The notes under the pieces: generated by a model
The model's database searches: none
Seen by the model: only the letters and a program-made list of their open reading frames with translations
Told to the model about the DNA's origin: nothing
Assembly (NCBI RefSeq): GCF_009664975.1
Contig: NZ_WJXB01000001.1
Location: 558,001-622,000, forward strand
Length of the DNA stretch: 64,000 nucleotides
From: Paenibacillus monticola
GTDB lineage: Bacteria > Bacillota > Bacilli > Paenibacillales > Paenibacillaceae
Direction of reading: 5' to 3'
Part shown: in pieces, positions 40,701 to 48,302 of the stretch
How the letters are laid out: the number at the start of each line of letters is the position of its first letter
Numbering within the stretch: position 1 is the first letter of the stretch
Translations under genes and position numbers: made by a program

Positions 40701-42853
40701 AAAGAATATCTGCGCTGAAAGAACTGGGCGCAACTGTGAATTATGTCAAAGCAGATGTTTCGCAGGTGGACAGCCTTGCCCAAGCTTTTGCCGGAATCAA
40801 GCAGAAATGGGGCAGCATCCAGGGCGTGTTTCATTCGGCAATGACCTATGGAGAAGAGCGCCTGGATGGGATGAGCGAAGAGACGCTGCAAACTGCCGTT
40901 GCTCCCAAAATAGCCGGAAGCTTAGCGCTTTATCATGCCTTGAAGCATGAAGAACCGGATTTTGTTGTCTTTTTCTCCTCGGGCCAATCCTTTACCGGCA
41001 ATGCTGGCAGAGGCCATTATGGGGCCGGGTGCAACTTTCAGGATACCTTTGCCGCCAGTTGGAATCGGGAGGCCCATTATGACGTCAAGGTCATTAACTG
41101 GGGATTTTGGAGGAACAACGACCCGGAGCTGCGTGACGAAATCCATCAGACACTGTCCCAAATTGGTATTTATCCCATCTATCCCGCCGAGGGGTTGCAG
41201 GCAGTCAAACAGCTTATCACCAGCGGTGCCGGGCAGATTTTGGCTTTCAAAGTAAAGCAATTTGTGCTCGATTTAATGAACGTTGATATGCAGGAGAAGA
41301 TCAATTATGGCAGCAGCCAAGAGAATGACGGCTTTGACAGGATCAAGGAGCTGGCAGCTGGCATCGTGCCTCCGCAGGATAACATTGAAGATGCCGAAGC
41401 GGCGATGGCAGCGATCAATGAATACTCGTTGTTATCTGCCTTTCAGCGTATGGGTGTGTTTAAACACAGCGGAGAATATTATTCCAAGACCCGTTTGTGC
41501 GGGCACTTAGGCGTAACCCGGGGATATTCGCGCCTGTTTAGCGCCTTGCTGAACATTCTCAAACGGGGCGGTTATCTGGAAATCTCGGAGGATGTCATCC
41601 GCTGTACTGATCAAATAGCTGCCCCTAAGACCATACGGGAATTAGAGCAGCTTGAAGCGAGAAAAGAATATCTGACCTTTGTCTACCCAGAAGTAAAAGC
41701 GCTGGTTGAGTTGGCATGGATATGCCTGAACAATGCTCCGGCTCTGCTGCGGGGAGATATCAGCGCTGCTGATTTCATGTTTCCGAATTCGTCCATGGAG
41801 CTGGTTGAGGGGGTATACAAGGGGAATGCGGCAGCCGATTATTTTAACGGGCTAATGGTGTTGGCGGTCACTGAAGTTGTGGAATCTGCTCTGCCGCAGC
41901 TGCGTGAGGGTGAACAACTAAAGATTATCGAGGTTGGAGCAGGAACGGGAGGAACCAGTCAGTTGGTGTTGAAGGCTCTCGCGAAATACGGCGAACGGAT
42001 CAGTTATCTCTATACCGATGTCTCCGGAGCTTTTATTCAGCACGGCAAAACCGTGTTTGGCCCAAGCTATGACTTTATGGATTTTAAAGTATTGGATGTG
42101 GAGAAGGATGTTCGGCAGCAAGGTTTCTCGCAAGGGGAATATCACTTGGCCATCGCTGCCAATATCCTGCATGCTACTGTCAATATGAGCGCCACGCTCG
42201 AAAACGTGCGGCCCCTGTTAAAAGAAAACGGCTGCATCATTCTTAATGAAGCGACAAAGGTGAATGACTTTCTAACGGTAACCTTCGGCATGCTGGAGGG
42301 CTGGTGGCTGTATGAGGATGAGGCCGACCGGCTGGAGGATTCTCCGCTGCTGAGCGAAGAACTCTGGGCCAATACGCTTGTCTCTGCCGGATATAGTTTG
42401 CCAACGGCTCTGGTTGAAGCCAGCAGCAGCAAACGGGGCTTGTTCCAAAATATTATACTCGCCCGCAGAAGCGAGGGTCTGAAGAAGGTGGAGGGTTCGC
42501 AGAAACAGCAGCTGCCGGGTATTCAAGCCACTGCCAGCACCGGCGGCGGAGTTGGAAGTCACAGTGCCCAAACCTATGTGTCAGGTAAAGAAGTTAACGA
42601 GCTCGATGTGCTTCAGCAAGCCGTCAAGGAATTGATCTCAGGAGTTATTCAAATCCCGCCGGACAGGCTTGATTCGGAGCTTCCGCTGGTGGATTACGGT
42701 GTTGATTCTATTTTTGCGGTCAAAATTGTCGATCTGATCAACGAGCAAATGGGCTTGCACCTGAAATCAACGGTGCTTTTCGACCATCCAACGCTCAAAA
42801 AGCTGACGGGCTATATTTTTCTGGAAAAGGAGAGGGATATTCAACATGCATAA
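37772..42853 (+). CDS. Trans-AT PKS, single module: KS-KR-MT-ACP
   Basis: 1693 residues. ATG preceded by GGGAG at 37759-37763, after a 55-bp gap, the largest in the window. The first ~33 residues are Lys/Arg-rich and helical (KKRKLLKQLLL), suited to bind the acidic tail of the upstream protein. KS ~37-470 (Cys 206; ETHGTGT instead of EAHGTGT; SSIGH instead of SNIGH, both His kept); flanking subdomain ~487-643; KR ~687-1150 with cofactor loop GGLGTIG ~935 and catalytic GHYGAGC in place of YAAAN; C-MT ~1215-1567 (SAM loop EVGAGTGGTS ~1384, NILHAT, NEAT); ACP Ser 1646. The KR lacks the Asp of the LDD motif (local sequence MTYGEE), so it may give the opposite alcohol configuration to most KRs here. 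Expected unit: alpha-methyl-beta-hydroxy. The protein ends right after the ACP with no docking tail. Confidence 0.95.
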   Translation: MESSLKAHNQGSKSERDKKRKLLKQLLLEREPYETDIAVIGMNGKYPDSANLEEFWSNLNAGKNCIREVPKERWDWREHYDPSRKDKQKSYTKWGGFIEDIDKFDPLFFSISPFEAAGMDPNERLFLETVWSTLEDAGYTGKELAAANHKVGVFVGNNNSSYEWLSGEASARGIFTQAHSAYWSIANRVSYFFNFQGPSLALDTACSSSLTAIHLACESLKRKECKLAIAGGVNLILHPVHIARLCYWNMVTADDKCKSFGEGADGFVDGEGVGAVLLKPLADAVKDGDRIYGVIKGSAINSGGRTNGYTVPNPNAQAEVILDVLNKTGIDPRTISYIETHGTGTSMGDPIEVAGLSKAFNQYTRDKHFCPIGSVKSSIGHLESAAGIASFTKVMLQLKHKQLVPSIHCETYNPAIDFTETPFYVQRDSTAWEQPYIDGPDGRKSYPRRAGISSFGAGGTNAHLIVEEYQADVQNRSGGRGHKGPAIFVLSAKTTDRLQQQVGNLLSYLRNNRPDTSVELEDIAYTLQTGREAFPERLAVVASDVEQLMDALAAFHDSSSLTGSAYSGSVKTASAKGSLSSGNAGKAFMEAAIKEQEWEQLARMWTLGADVDWHVLYTHHTPSTLSLPTYPFLRERYWIDEGTAKANLPHMEYTAGVGAPFNVASAVIGSGAPAAIAGEVEAEQTLHYYAPKWVLSPLSSVSSAPAVQQGQPASVLLVYPVNHGGLVRGLTDFHQDCDVRSIVLGTVNRQMDLHTWEVDISSADGLFGCMERFPAFDTVYFMGGIQPEPYALDDFGQSELLHKQGVLSLFRLVKALSKQLESQDQEIRLKVVTSNLHDILPGELNQRPFTGGLTGLARTMSKEYPRIKISNVDISMLSRDSQWSKDELALIVRELAEAPLVRDGEESALRSGRRYVRRLFPAVLPTTSADPYVTNGVYVIIGGLGTIGYEMALHLAGTVHARLAIIGRSELDAGKQQRISALKELGATVNYVKADVSQVDSLAQAFAGIKQKWGSIQGVFHSAMTYGEERLDGMSEETLQTAVAPKIAGSLALYHALKHEEPDFVVFFSSGQSFTGNAGRGHYGAGCNFQDTFAASWNREAHYDVKVINWGFWRNNDPELRDEIHQTLSQIGIYPIYPAEGLQAVKQLITSGAGQILAFKVKQFVLDLMNVDMQEKINYGSSQENDGFDRIKELAAGIVPPQDNIEDAEAAMAAINEYSLLSAFQRMGVFKHSGEYYSKTRLCGHLGVTRGYSRLFSALLNILKRGGYLEISEDVIRCTDQIAAPKTIRELEQLEARKEYLTFVYPEVKALVELAWICLNNAPALLRGDISAADFMFPNSSMELVEGVYKGNAAADYFNGLMVLAVTEVVESALPQLREGEQLKIIEVGAGTGGTSQLVLKALAKYGERISYLYTDVSGAFIQHGKTVFGPSYDFMDFKVLDVEKDVRQQGFSQGEYHLAIAANILHATVNMSATLENVRPLLKENGCIILNEATKVNDFLTVTFGMLEGWWLYEDEADRLEDSPLLSEELWANTLVSAGYSLPTALVEASSSKRGLFQNIILARRSEGLKKVEGSQKQQLPGIQATASTGGGVGSHSAQTYVSGKEVNELDVLQQAVKELISGVIQIPPDRLDSELPLVDYGVDSIFAVKIVDLINEQMGLHLKSTVLFDHPTLKKLTGYIFLEKERDIQHA

Positions 42854-45800
42854 TGAAGAATCCGCAAATATCCGTGAACTGATCCGCAGCAAGCAAGTCT
42901 CTGATGAGGAAGGCTTTAAGCTGTACCAGAAGCTGATAGCCCGAACGAAATCAACGGCGGTGTCAGGCAAGTCGAAATCACAAGCACCAGTAGACAACAA
43001 TAGTAATGAAAAGGATATCGCAATTGTCGGCTTATCCGGTGTTTTCCCGAGCGCCGGGGATGTCGAGCAATTGTGGGAAAAGCTGGTGAATGGCAAGTCC
43101 GCCATCACCGAAATCCCCTCCTCCAGATGGAAGCTGGAGAAGTTCTATCATCCGGATCCCTCAACCGTCAACCGGAGTTACTGCAAGGACGGGGGGTTCA
43201 TGCCGGATGTGGATAAATTCGATCCCTTTTTCTTTAACATTACACCGAAGCATGCCGAAATCATGGATCCCCGGCAGAGAATCTTTTTGCAGGAGGCTTA
43301 TCGCGCGTTTGAGGACGCTGGATATTCAAGCCAAGCGCTGGAGGGCCAGCGGTGTGGGGTGTTCGTGGGCTGTGAAGGAAGCAGTGATTATTTCACAGGC
43401 ATTAATCCCGAGGGAATTGAGCTGAGCTCACACTATTTCCTGGGGGATTCCAACTCGGTGCTGGCTTCCCGGATCTCTTATTTTCTGGACCTGAAAGGAC
43501 CGAGCATCACCATTGACACCGCCTGCTCTTCCTCTCTGGTAGCGATCCATCTGGCCTGTGAGAGTATCCGCAGCGGCGACTGCAGCATGGCGATATCAGG
43601 CGGGGTCACTTTGATGACCAAACCGCTCGGTTATTTATTGCTTAGCCGGATGGGCATGCTGTCTCCGGGCGGAACCTGCAAAGTGTTCGATAATTCGGCC
43701 GATGGGTTCGTTCCCGGTGAAGCAGCGGGTGTCGTGGTACTTAAGCTGCTAAGTGATGCGGTCGCTGACGGGGATTATATTTATGGTGTTATCAAGAGCT
43801 CAGGCATTAATCAGGATGGAAAAACGAACGGTATCACTGCTCCGAGTGCGATTTCCCAGACCGCTCTGGAGACGGAGGTCTACGAAAAGGCAGGCATTCA
43901 TCCAGAGAGCATCAGTTATGTGGAGGCCCATGGGACAGGCACAAAGCTGGGTGATCCCATTGAATTCAGTGCTTTAACGGATACGTTCAGAAAATTCACC
44001 GACAAGCGGCAGTTTTGTCCACTCGGTTCCATTAAGAGCAATGTAGGACACACCGGAGCGGCTTCAGGCGTGACCGGGCTGATTAAGATTTTGCTGGCGC
44101 TCAAATATGGTACCATTCCTGCATCGCTGCACTACTCGGTACCTAATGAGCATATTTCCTTTGCAGACAGCCCGTTCTTTGTAGTTGCAGAGCCATTGCC
44201 CTGGAGCCGCGGAATGGACGGAACGCCGCGCAGAGCGGCATTAAGCTCCTTCGGACACAGCGGCACAAATTGCCATATGGTCATCGAAGAGGGGCCGGTA
44301 CGTGAACATGCTTCTGCATCCTTTGCTCCAAGTTATCTGATACCTCTGTCCGCCAAGACGGAGGACGGGATATTGCGTATCATGCAGGAGTTGTTGACCC
44401 GGCTGGAATCCGGCAGGCTGCAGCATACCCTTGCGGAGATTGCCGGCACACTCCAGACCGGAAGAAGTCATTTTGCGAAACGTGCAGTTCTCTTTGTCCA
44501 AGACACTGCCGAGCTGAAGCAGCAATTAAAGCGCAGTATTCAAGAATGGGATAAACGTGCAGCAGCGGTCACTAACAAGAAAGACTTCCCTGGGAGCGAC
44601 GGGGTACAAACATCCCACGCACTGGAGGATATCTGGCTGGGACTGCGGGAAACACGGCAATCAGACAGCCTTGCTTACAAGCAAAATCTGGAGTGGCTTG
44701 GCGAATGCTATCTGGATGGAGCTGCTGTTGAATGGGAACGGCTGTATGCAGGGAGCATACCTGGCCCTGTGCCGCTTCCCGGCTATCCGTTCGCCAAAGA
44801 GCGCTACTGGATGACGGAGGCAGACGCTAATGACCCTGTTTCTGAGCCGAAGCCAGCCTACACTTTTCTGGAGAAACGCTGGAAGGAAGCAGAGCTTGAG
44901 ACTGTAGCAGCGGGAAACCCGCAAAAGGAACAGATGCAGGGAACCGTGCTTGTTTTGATAAATAAAGAGTCGGAAGCTATAGCAATAGCTTTGCAGCAGC
45001 AGTTACCCCATGTGAGAACCGTAATTGTCCGTGATCTTGGGGCAAACCCTCCCTATGCAAGTGTCGGAACTTCCCCAGCTGCAAGCGGCAGGGGTGTTTT
45101 TGATTTCAATATCTTCAGCGAAGGTGCTGACGCTGCGGGAAATCTTGTGAAACATGTGGAACGGGAAGCCATAACCGCTATAATCGACCTGTCTGATTGG
45201 GGCATAGGGCAAGATGGAGCGGGAGTTATGGGGCGGATCGGCTTACTCCAGCAGGTTATTAAGGATTCATATCCTGCACCGGGAGAACGCCGGACTACGC
45301 TGCGGCTGTTCCATCTCACACAAGGCTTGCAGACGTTCGAGAACGATAAGCCTGCTCTGGCCGGGGCGCAAATGGCGGGCTGGGTACGAATGCTGAGTGC
45401 GGAATACAGCCATGTGCAGGCCAAAACCCTTGACATGGAGATGGGAAGTCCCGATCCTACAGCTTTAAGCACAATTCTCAACCGCGAATGGCACAGTCCC
45501 GATATCCACAGCGAGCTGTGTTATCGGAATCAGCGGCGGTACGCGCCCTATTTGCAGGTGCAGGCGAAGAATGCAACCAAGACAATTGAACGTGGAAGCC
45601 ACTGGATTGGCGATAAGGCTAAAACAGTCGTGATTACCGGTGGAACGCGGGGGCTGGGAGCACAGCTGGCTGCATCCCTGGTCAAACAGGGCGTGCGCAG
45701 ACTTGTGCTGATGGGCGTAAGTGCGCTGCCGCCAAGATCGCAGTGGGACAATCTCGTTGCAGATTCCGGGGATTCCGCCGAGAAGATCCGCAGTATCCGT

Positions 45801-48263
45801 GAGCTGGAGCGTAACGGAGCTGAAGTAGAGCTGTATACCGGACCGCTGACGGATGAGGCTTCATTGATTCGCTTTTTTGCCGGAATCCGGCAGCGGTGGG
45901 GTGCCATCGGTGGAGTCATTCACTGCGCCGGTCGAAGTCATCACCGCAACCCGGCCTTTATCCATAAAACGGCGGAGGATATCTTGGATGTTTTGGCTCC
46001 GAAAGTAACAGGACTGCAAGTGCTGGACCGGGTTTTTGCCAAGGATGAACTGGGCTATTTCATCTTGTTCTCGTCGATATCGGGGATTGTGCCAACGCTT
46101 GGAGCAGGCGTCAGTGATTACGCGGCAGCCAATGCATATATGGACTATTTTGCCTCCTGCCGGCGCGGACAGGGGGACCGGAAATATCAGGCAATCTCGT
46201 GGACCCATTGGCGCGGAGCAGGCATGGAGGGTTTGGAAAGTCCGGCGTATCAACGGCTTGGACTGCGTACGCACTCGGTAGAAGAGGGACTGGAGCTGCT
46301 GGACAGCGTGATGGAGAGCGGCTTGGCATCCACCTTGCCGTGTGCAGCAGAATCCGCAGCTTTCGATCCGGCGGAATGGCTGAAGATTAAGCGAATACAG
46401 CCGGAGGCTGACAAGCAACCAGCGCAAGGGCTTCCTCCTGATAGCAGGAAGCAGGAACAGCAGGATCAAGAGAGACGGGCTACGGAATCTGGAGCTTCCG
46501 GGAAGATGCTGCCTGCGCTTAAGGATTTATTTTGCCGGGAATTAAAAATTCCGCTGGATAAGCTGGAGCCGAATATCCCGTTTGGTGATTTCGGGGTCGA
46601 TTCGATTCTGCTGGCGGAACTGGTCACTCGGATTGAGGAGATGATCGGGCAAAGCCTGGAGCCGACAGTTGTGCTGGAGCATCCGACACTGGCCAAGCTT
46701 GCGAGCCATTTGGAGACGTTCGCGATGCCTAAAGCTGCTGAACAGAAACTGGAAATCAACGTGCCGGACATCAAGACACAGGAGAGCGCCTATTCCTCCG
46801 AACCGCGCGTTATTCATCTGCAGGAAAGCTTGGCGAAGGAGAACTTAAGCCAGAAGATTGCTGTAGTGGGCATGGCTTGTCATTTTCCCAGAGCGCCGGA
46901 CAAAAATGCTTTCTGGGATCTGCTCACCGAAGGGCGGAGTGGGATCACTGAGATACCGGCAGGTCGCTGGGATGTGGACAAATACTATTCGCCGCAAGCG
47001 AGCCCGGGCCGCAGCATGAGCAAATGGGGGGGGTTCATTGAGGATATCGAGCAATTTGATCCGCAATATTTCAACATCAGCAAGGAGGATGCTCCATATA
47101 TCGACCCGCTCATGCGCCAGTTCATGGAAGTAAGTGCGGAGACGCTGAGAGATGCCGGATATGAAACCAAGGAACTTTGGAACAAGAAGGTCGGCGTTTT
47201 TGTTGGGGCCCGTGCCGGTGCATTTTCGCCCAAATTGACCAAGGTAACCAAAAAAAGCATTATCGGCATCGGGCAGAATTTTATCGCGGCGCATATCTCG
47301 CATTTGTTCAACTTTAGGGGGCCGAGTCTTGTGATCGACAGTGCCTGTTCCTCTTCACTGGTCAGCCTGCATCTGGCTTGCCAAAGCCTGCTGCTGAATG
47401 AATGTGAAGCGGCGCTTGCTGGGGGTGTGGATATTCTGCTGGATGAGAAGCCTTATCTGATCTTAAGTGAGGGTGGAGCGTTATCTCCAGATGGGCAATG
47501 CCATACCTTCGCTGAGAGTGCTAATGGATTTGTACCTGGAGAAGGATGCGGTGCGGTTTTGTTGAAACGGCTGGAGCAGGCGATAGAGGACGGGGATCAA
47601 ATCTATGCGGTGATCGAAGGCTCCGCTGTGAATAATGACGGCCGTACGATGGGTATTACAACACCCAATGCTGAGGCGCAGGAAGAGGTCATTCGCGAGG
47701 CCGTGCACAAAAGCGGGGCTGACCCTGCAACAATTAGCTATGTTGAAGCGCACGGAACAGGCACAATGATCGGTGATCCGATTGAGCTGCGGGCCTTAAG
47801 CAACGTATTCAGATCCTATACGGAGGAACGGCAGTACTGTGCCGTGGGCAGCGTGAAATCCAACATCGGTCATTTGCTCTGTGCAGCGGGAATCGCCAGT
47901 TTCATTAAGGTCGTCCTGTCCTTGAAGAATGGACAGCTTCCGCCAACGCTGAATTGCCAAACGCCAAATCCGCGCTTTAAATTTCAGGAATCTCCATTTT
48001 ATCCGAACACCGCGCTCAAGGCATGGGAACCGCGCCAAGGCTACCGCAGAGCAGGCATAAGCTCATTCGGCTTCGGAGGCACCAATGCCCATCTGATTGT
48101 GGGCGGATATGATGTGAAATCGGCACAGAAGTATAACGCTGCCAGAGCCCCACTCCCGAAGCTGGAATATAACCGCAGCCGGTACTGGCCCGAAACACAG
48201 CCTAGCGTTCACTCCAGACCCGGGAAATTATTAATTTTGGAGAAAAGCGGCTCATATAATTAA
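42846..48263 (+). CDS. Trans-AT PKS: KS-KR-ACP-KS (second KS lacks flank)
   Basis: 1805 residues; overlaps the upstream gene by 8 bp, with AAGGAGAGGG at 42827-42836. The N-terminus (IRELIRSKQVSDEEG) looks like the docking helices of other subunits, though the upstream protein has no matching tail. KS1 ~58-484 (Cys 227, HGTGT, NVGH); flanking subdomain ~497-660; KR ~672-1130 of a separate class (TGGTRGLG loop ~926, no LDD-type Asp, two extra residues between catalytic Ser and Tyr, WTHWRGAGMEG end); ACP Ser 1253; KS2 ~1339-1756 (Cys 1501, HGTGT, NIGH all intact). KS2 has IDPLMRQFM where other KSs have MDPQERLFL, and runs straight into a short YNRSRYW-type end without the ~160-residue flanking subdomain. 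The DH of that module starts the next protein. KR-ACP-KS2 is a close copy of the 3' half of the gene at 54341-61927. Confidence 0.95.
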   Translation: MHNEESANIRELIRSKQVSDEEGFKLYQKLIARTKSTAVSGKSKSQAPVDNNSNEKDIAIVGLSGVFPSAGDVEQLWEKLVNGKSAITEIPSSRWKLEKFYHPDPSTVNRSYCKDGGFMPDVDKFDPFFFNITPKHAEIMDPRQRIFLQEAYRAFEDAGYSSQALEGQRCGVFVGCEGSSDYFTGINPEGIELSSHYFLGDSNSVLASRISYFLDLKGPSITIDTACSSSLVAIHLACESIRSGDCSMAISGGVTLMTKPLGYLLLSRMGMLSPGGTCKVFDNSADGFVPGEAAGVVVLKLLSDAVADGDYIYGVIKSSGINQDGKTNGITAPSAISQTALETEVYEKAGIHPESISYVEAHGTGTKLGDPIEFSALTDTFRKFTDKRQFCPLGSIKSNVGHTGAASGVTGLIKILLALKYGTIPASLHYSVPNEHISFADSPFFVVAEPLPWSRGMDGTPRRAALSSFGHSGTNCHMVIEEGPVREHASASFAPSYLIPLSAKTEDGILRIMQELLTRLESGRLQHTLAEIAGTLQTGRSHFAKRAVLFVQDTAELKQQLKRSIQEWDKRAAAVTNKKDFPGSDGVQTSHALEDIWLGLRETRQSDSLAYKQNLEWLGECYLDGAAVEWERLYAGSIPGPVPLPGYPFAKERYWMTEADANDPVSEPKPAYTFLEKRWKEAELETVAAGNPQKEQMQGTVLVLINKESEAIAIALQQQLPHVRTVIVRDLGANPPYASVGTSPAASGRGVFDFNIFSEGADAAGNLVKHVEREAITAIIDLSDWGIGQDGAGVMGRIGLLQQVIKDSYPAPGERRTTLRLFHLTQGLQTFENDKPALAGAQMAGWVRMLSAEYSHVQAKTLDMEMGSPDPTALSTILNREWHSPDIHSELCYRNQRRYAPYLQVQAKNATKTIERGSHWIGDKAKTVVITGGTRGLGAQLAASLVKQGVRRLVLMGVSALPPRSQWDNLVADSGDSAEKIRSIRELERNGAEVELYTGPLTDEASLIRFFAGIRQRWGAIGGVIHCAGRSHHRNPAFIHKTAEDILDVLAPKVTGLQVLDRVFAKDELGYFILFSSISGIVPTLGAGVSDYAAANAYMDYFASCRRGQGDRKYQAISWTHWRGAGMEGLESPAYQRLGLRTHSVEEGLELLDSVMESGLASTLPCAAESAAFDPAEWLKIKRIQPEADKQPAQGLPPDSRKQEQQDQERRATESGASGKMLPALKDLFCRELKIPLDKLEPNIPFGDFGVDSILLAELVTRIEEMIGQSLEPTVVLEHPTLAKLASHLETFAMPKAAEQKLEINVPDIKTQESAYSSEPRVIHLQESLAKENLSQKIAVVGMACHFPRAPDKNAFWDLLTEGRSGITEIPAGRWDVDKYYSPQASPGRSMSKWGGFIEDIEQFDPQYFNISKEDAPYIDPLMRQFMEVSAETLRDAGYETKELWNKKVGVFVGARAGAFSPKLTKVTKKSIIGIGQNFIAAHISHLFNFRGPSLVIDSACSSSLVSLHLACQSLLLNECEAALAGGVDILLDEKPYLILSEGGALSPDGQCHTFAESANGFVPGEGCGAVLLKRLEQAIEDGDQIYAVIEGSAVNNDGRTMGITTPNAEAQEEVIREAVHKSGADPATISYVEAHGTGTMIGDPIELRALSNVFRSYTEERQYCAVGSVKSNIGHLLCAAGIASFIKVVLSLKNGQLPPTLNCQTPNPRFKFQESPFYPNTALKAWEPRQGYRRAGISSFGFGGTNAHLIVGGYDVKSAQKYNAARAPLPKLEYNRSRYWPETQPSVHSRPGKLLILEKSGSYN

Positions 48264-48290
48264 TGATTAATGCAACGAACTATAGGTGTG

Positions 48291-48296
48291 AGGGGG
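48291..48296 (+). promoter_or_regulatory. Ribosome binding site that decides the start of gene 7
   Basis: AGGGGG lies 6 bases ahead of the ATG at 48303. The in-frame ATG at 48270 has no purine-rich site at proper distance, and the paralogous protein at 61955 starts at the equivalent residue, so 48303 is preferred. Confidence 0.7.
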
Positions 48297-48302
48297 ATAT
48301 GC

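Noticed and set aside
48270..48302. ATG at 48270 as the start of gene 7
   Set aside because: No ribosome site at suitable distance; 48303 has AGGGGG and matches the start of its paralogue at 61955.
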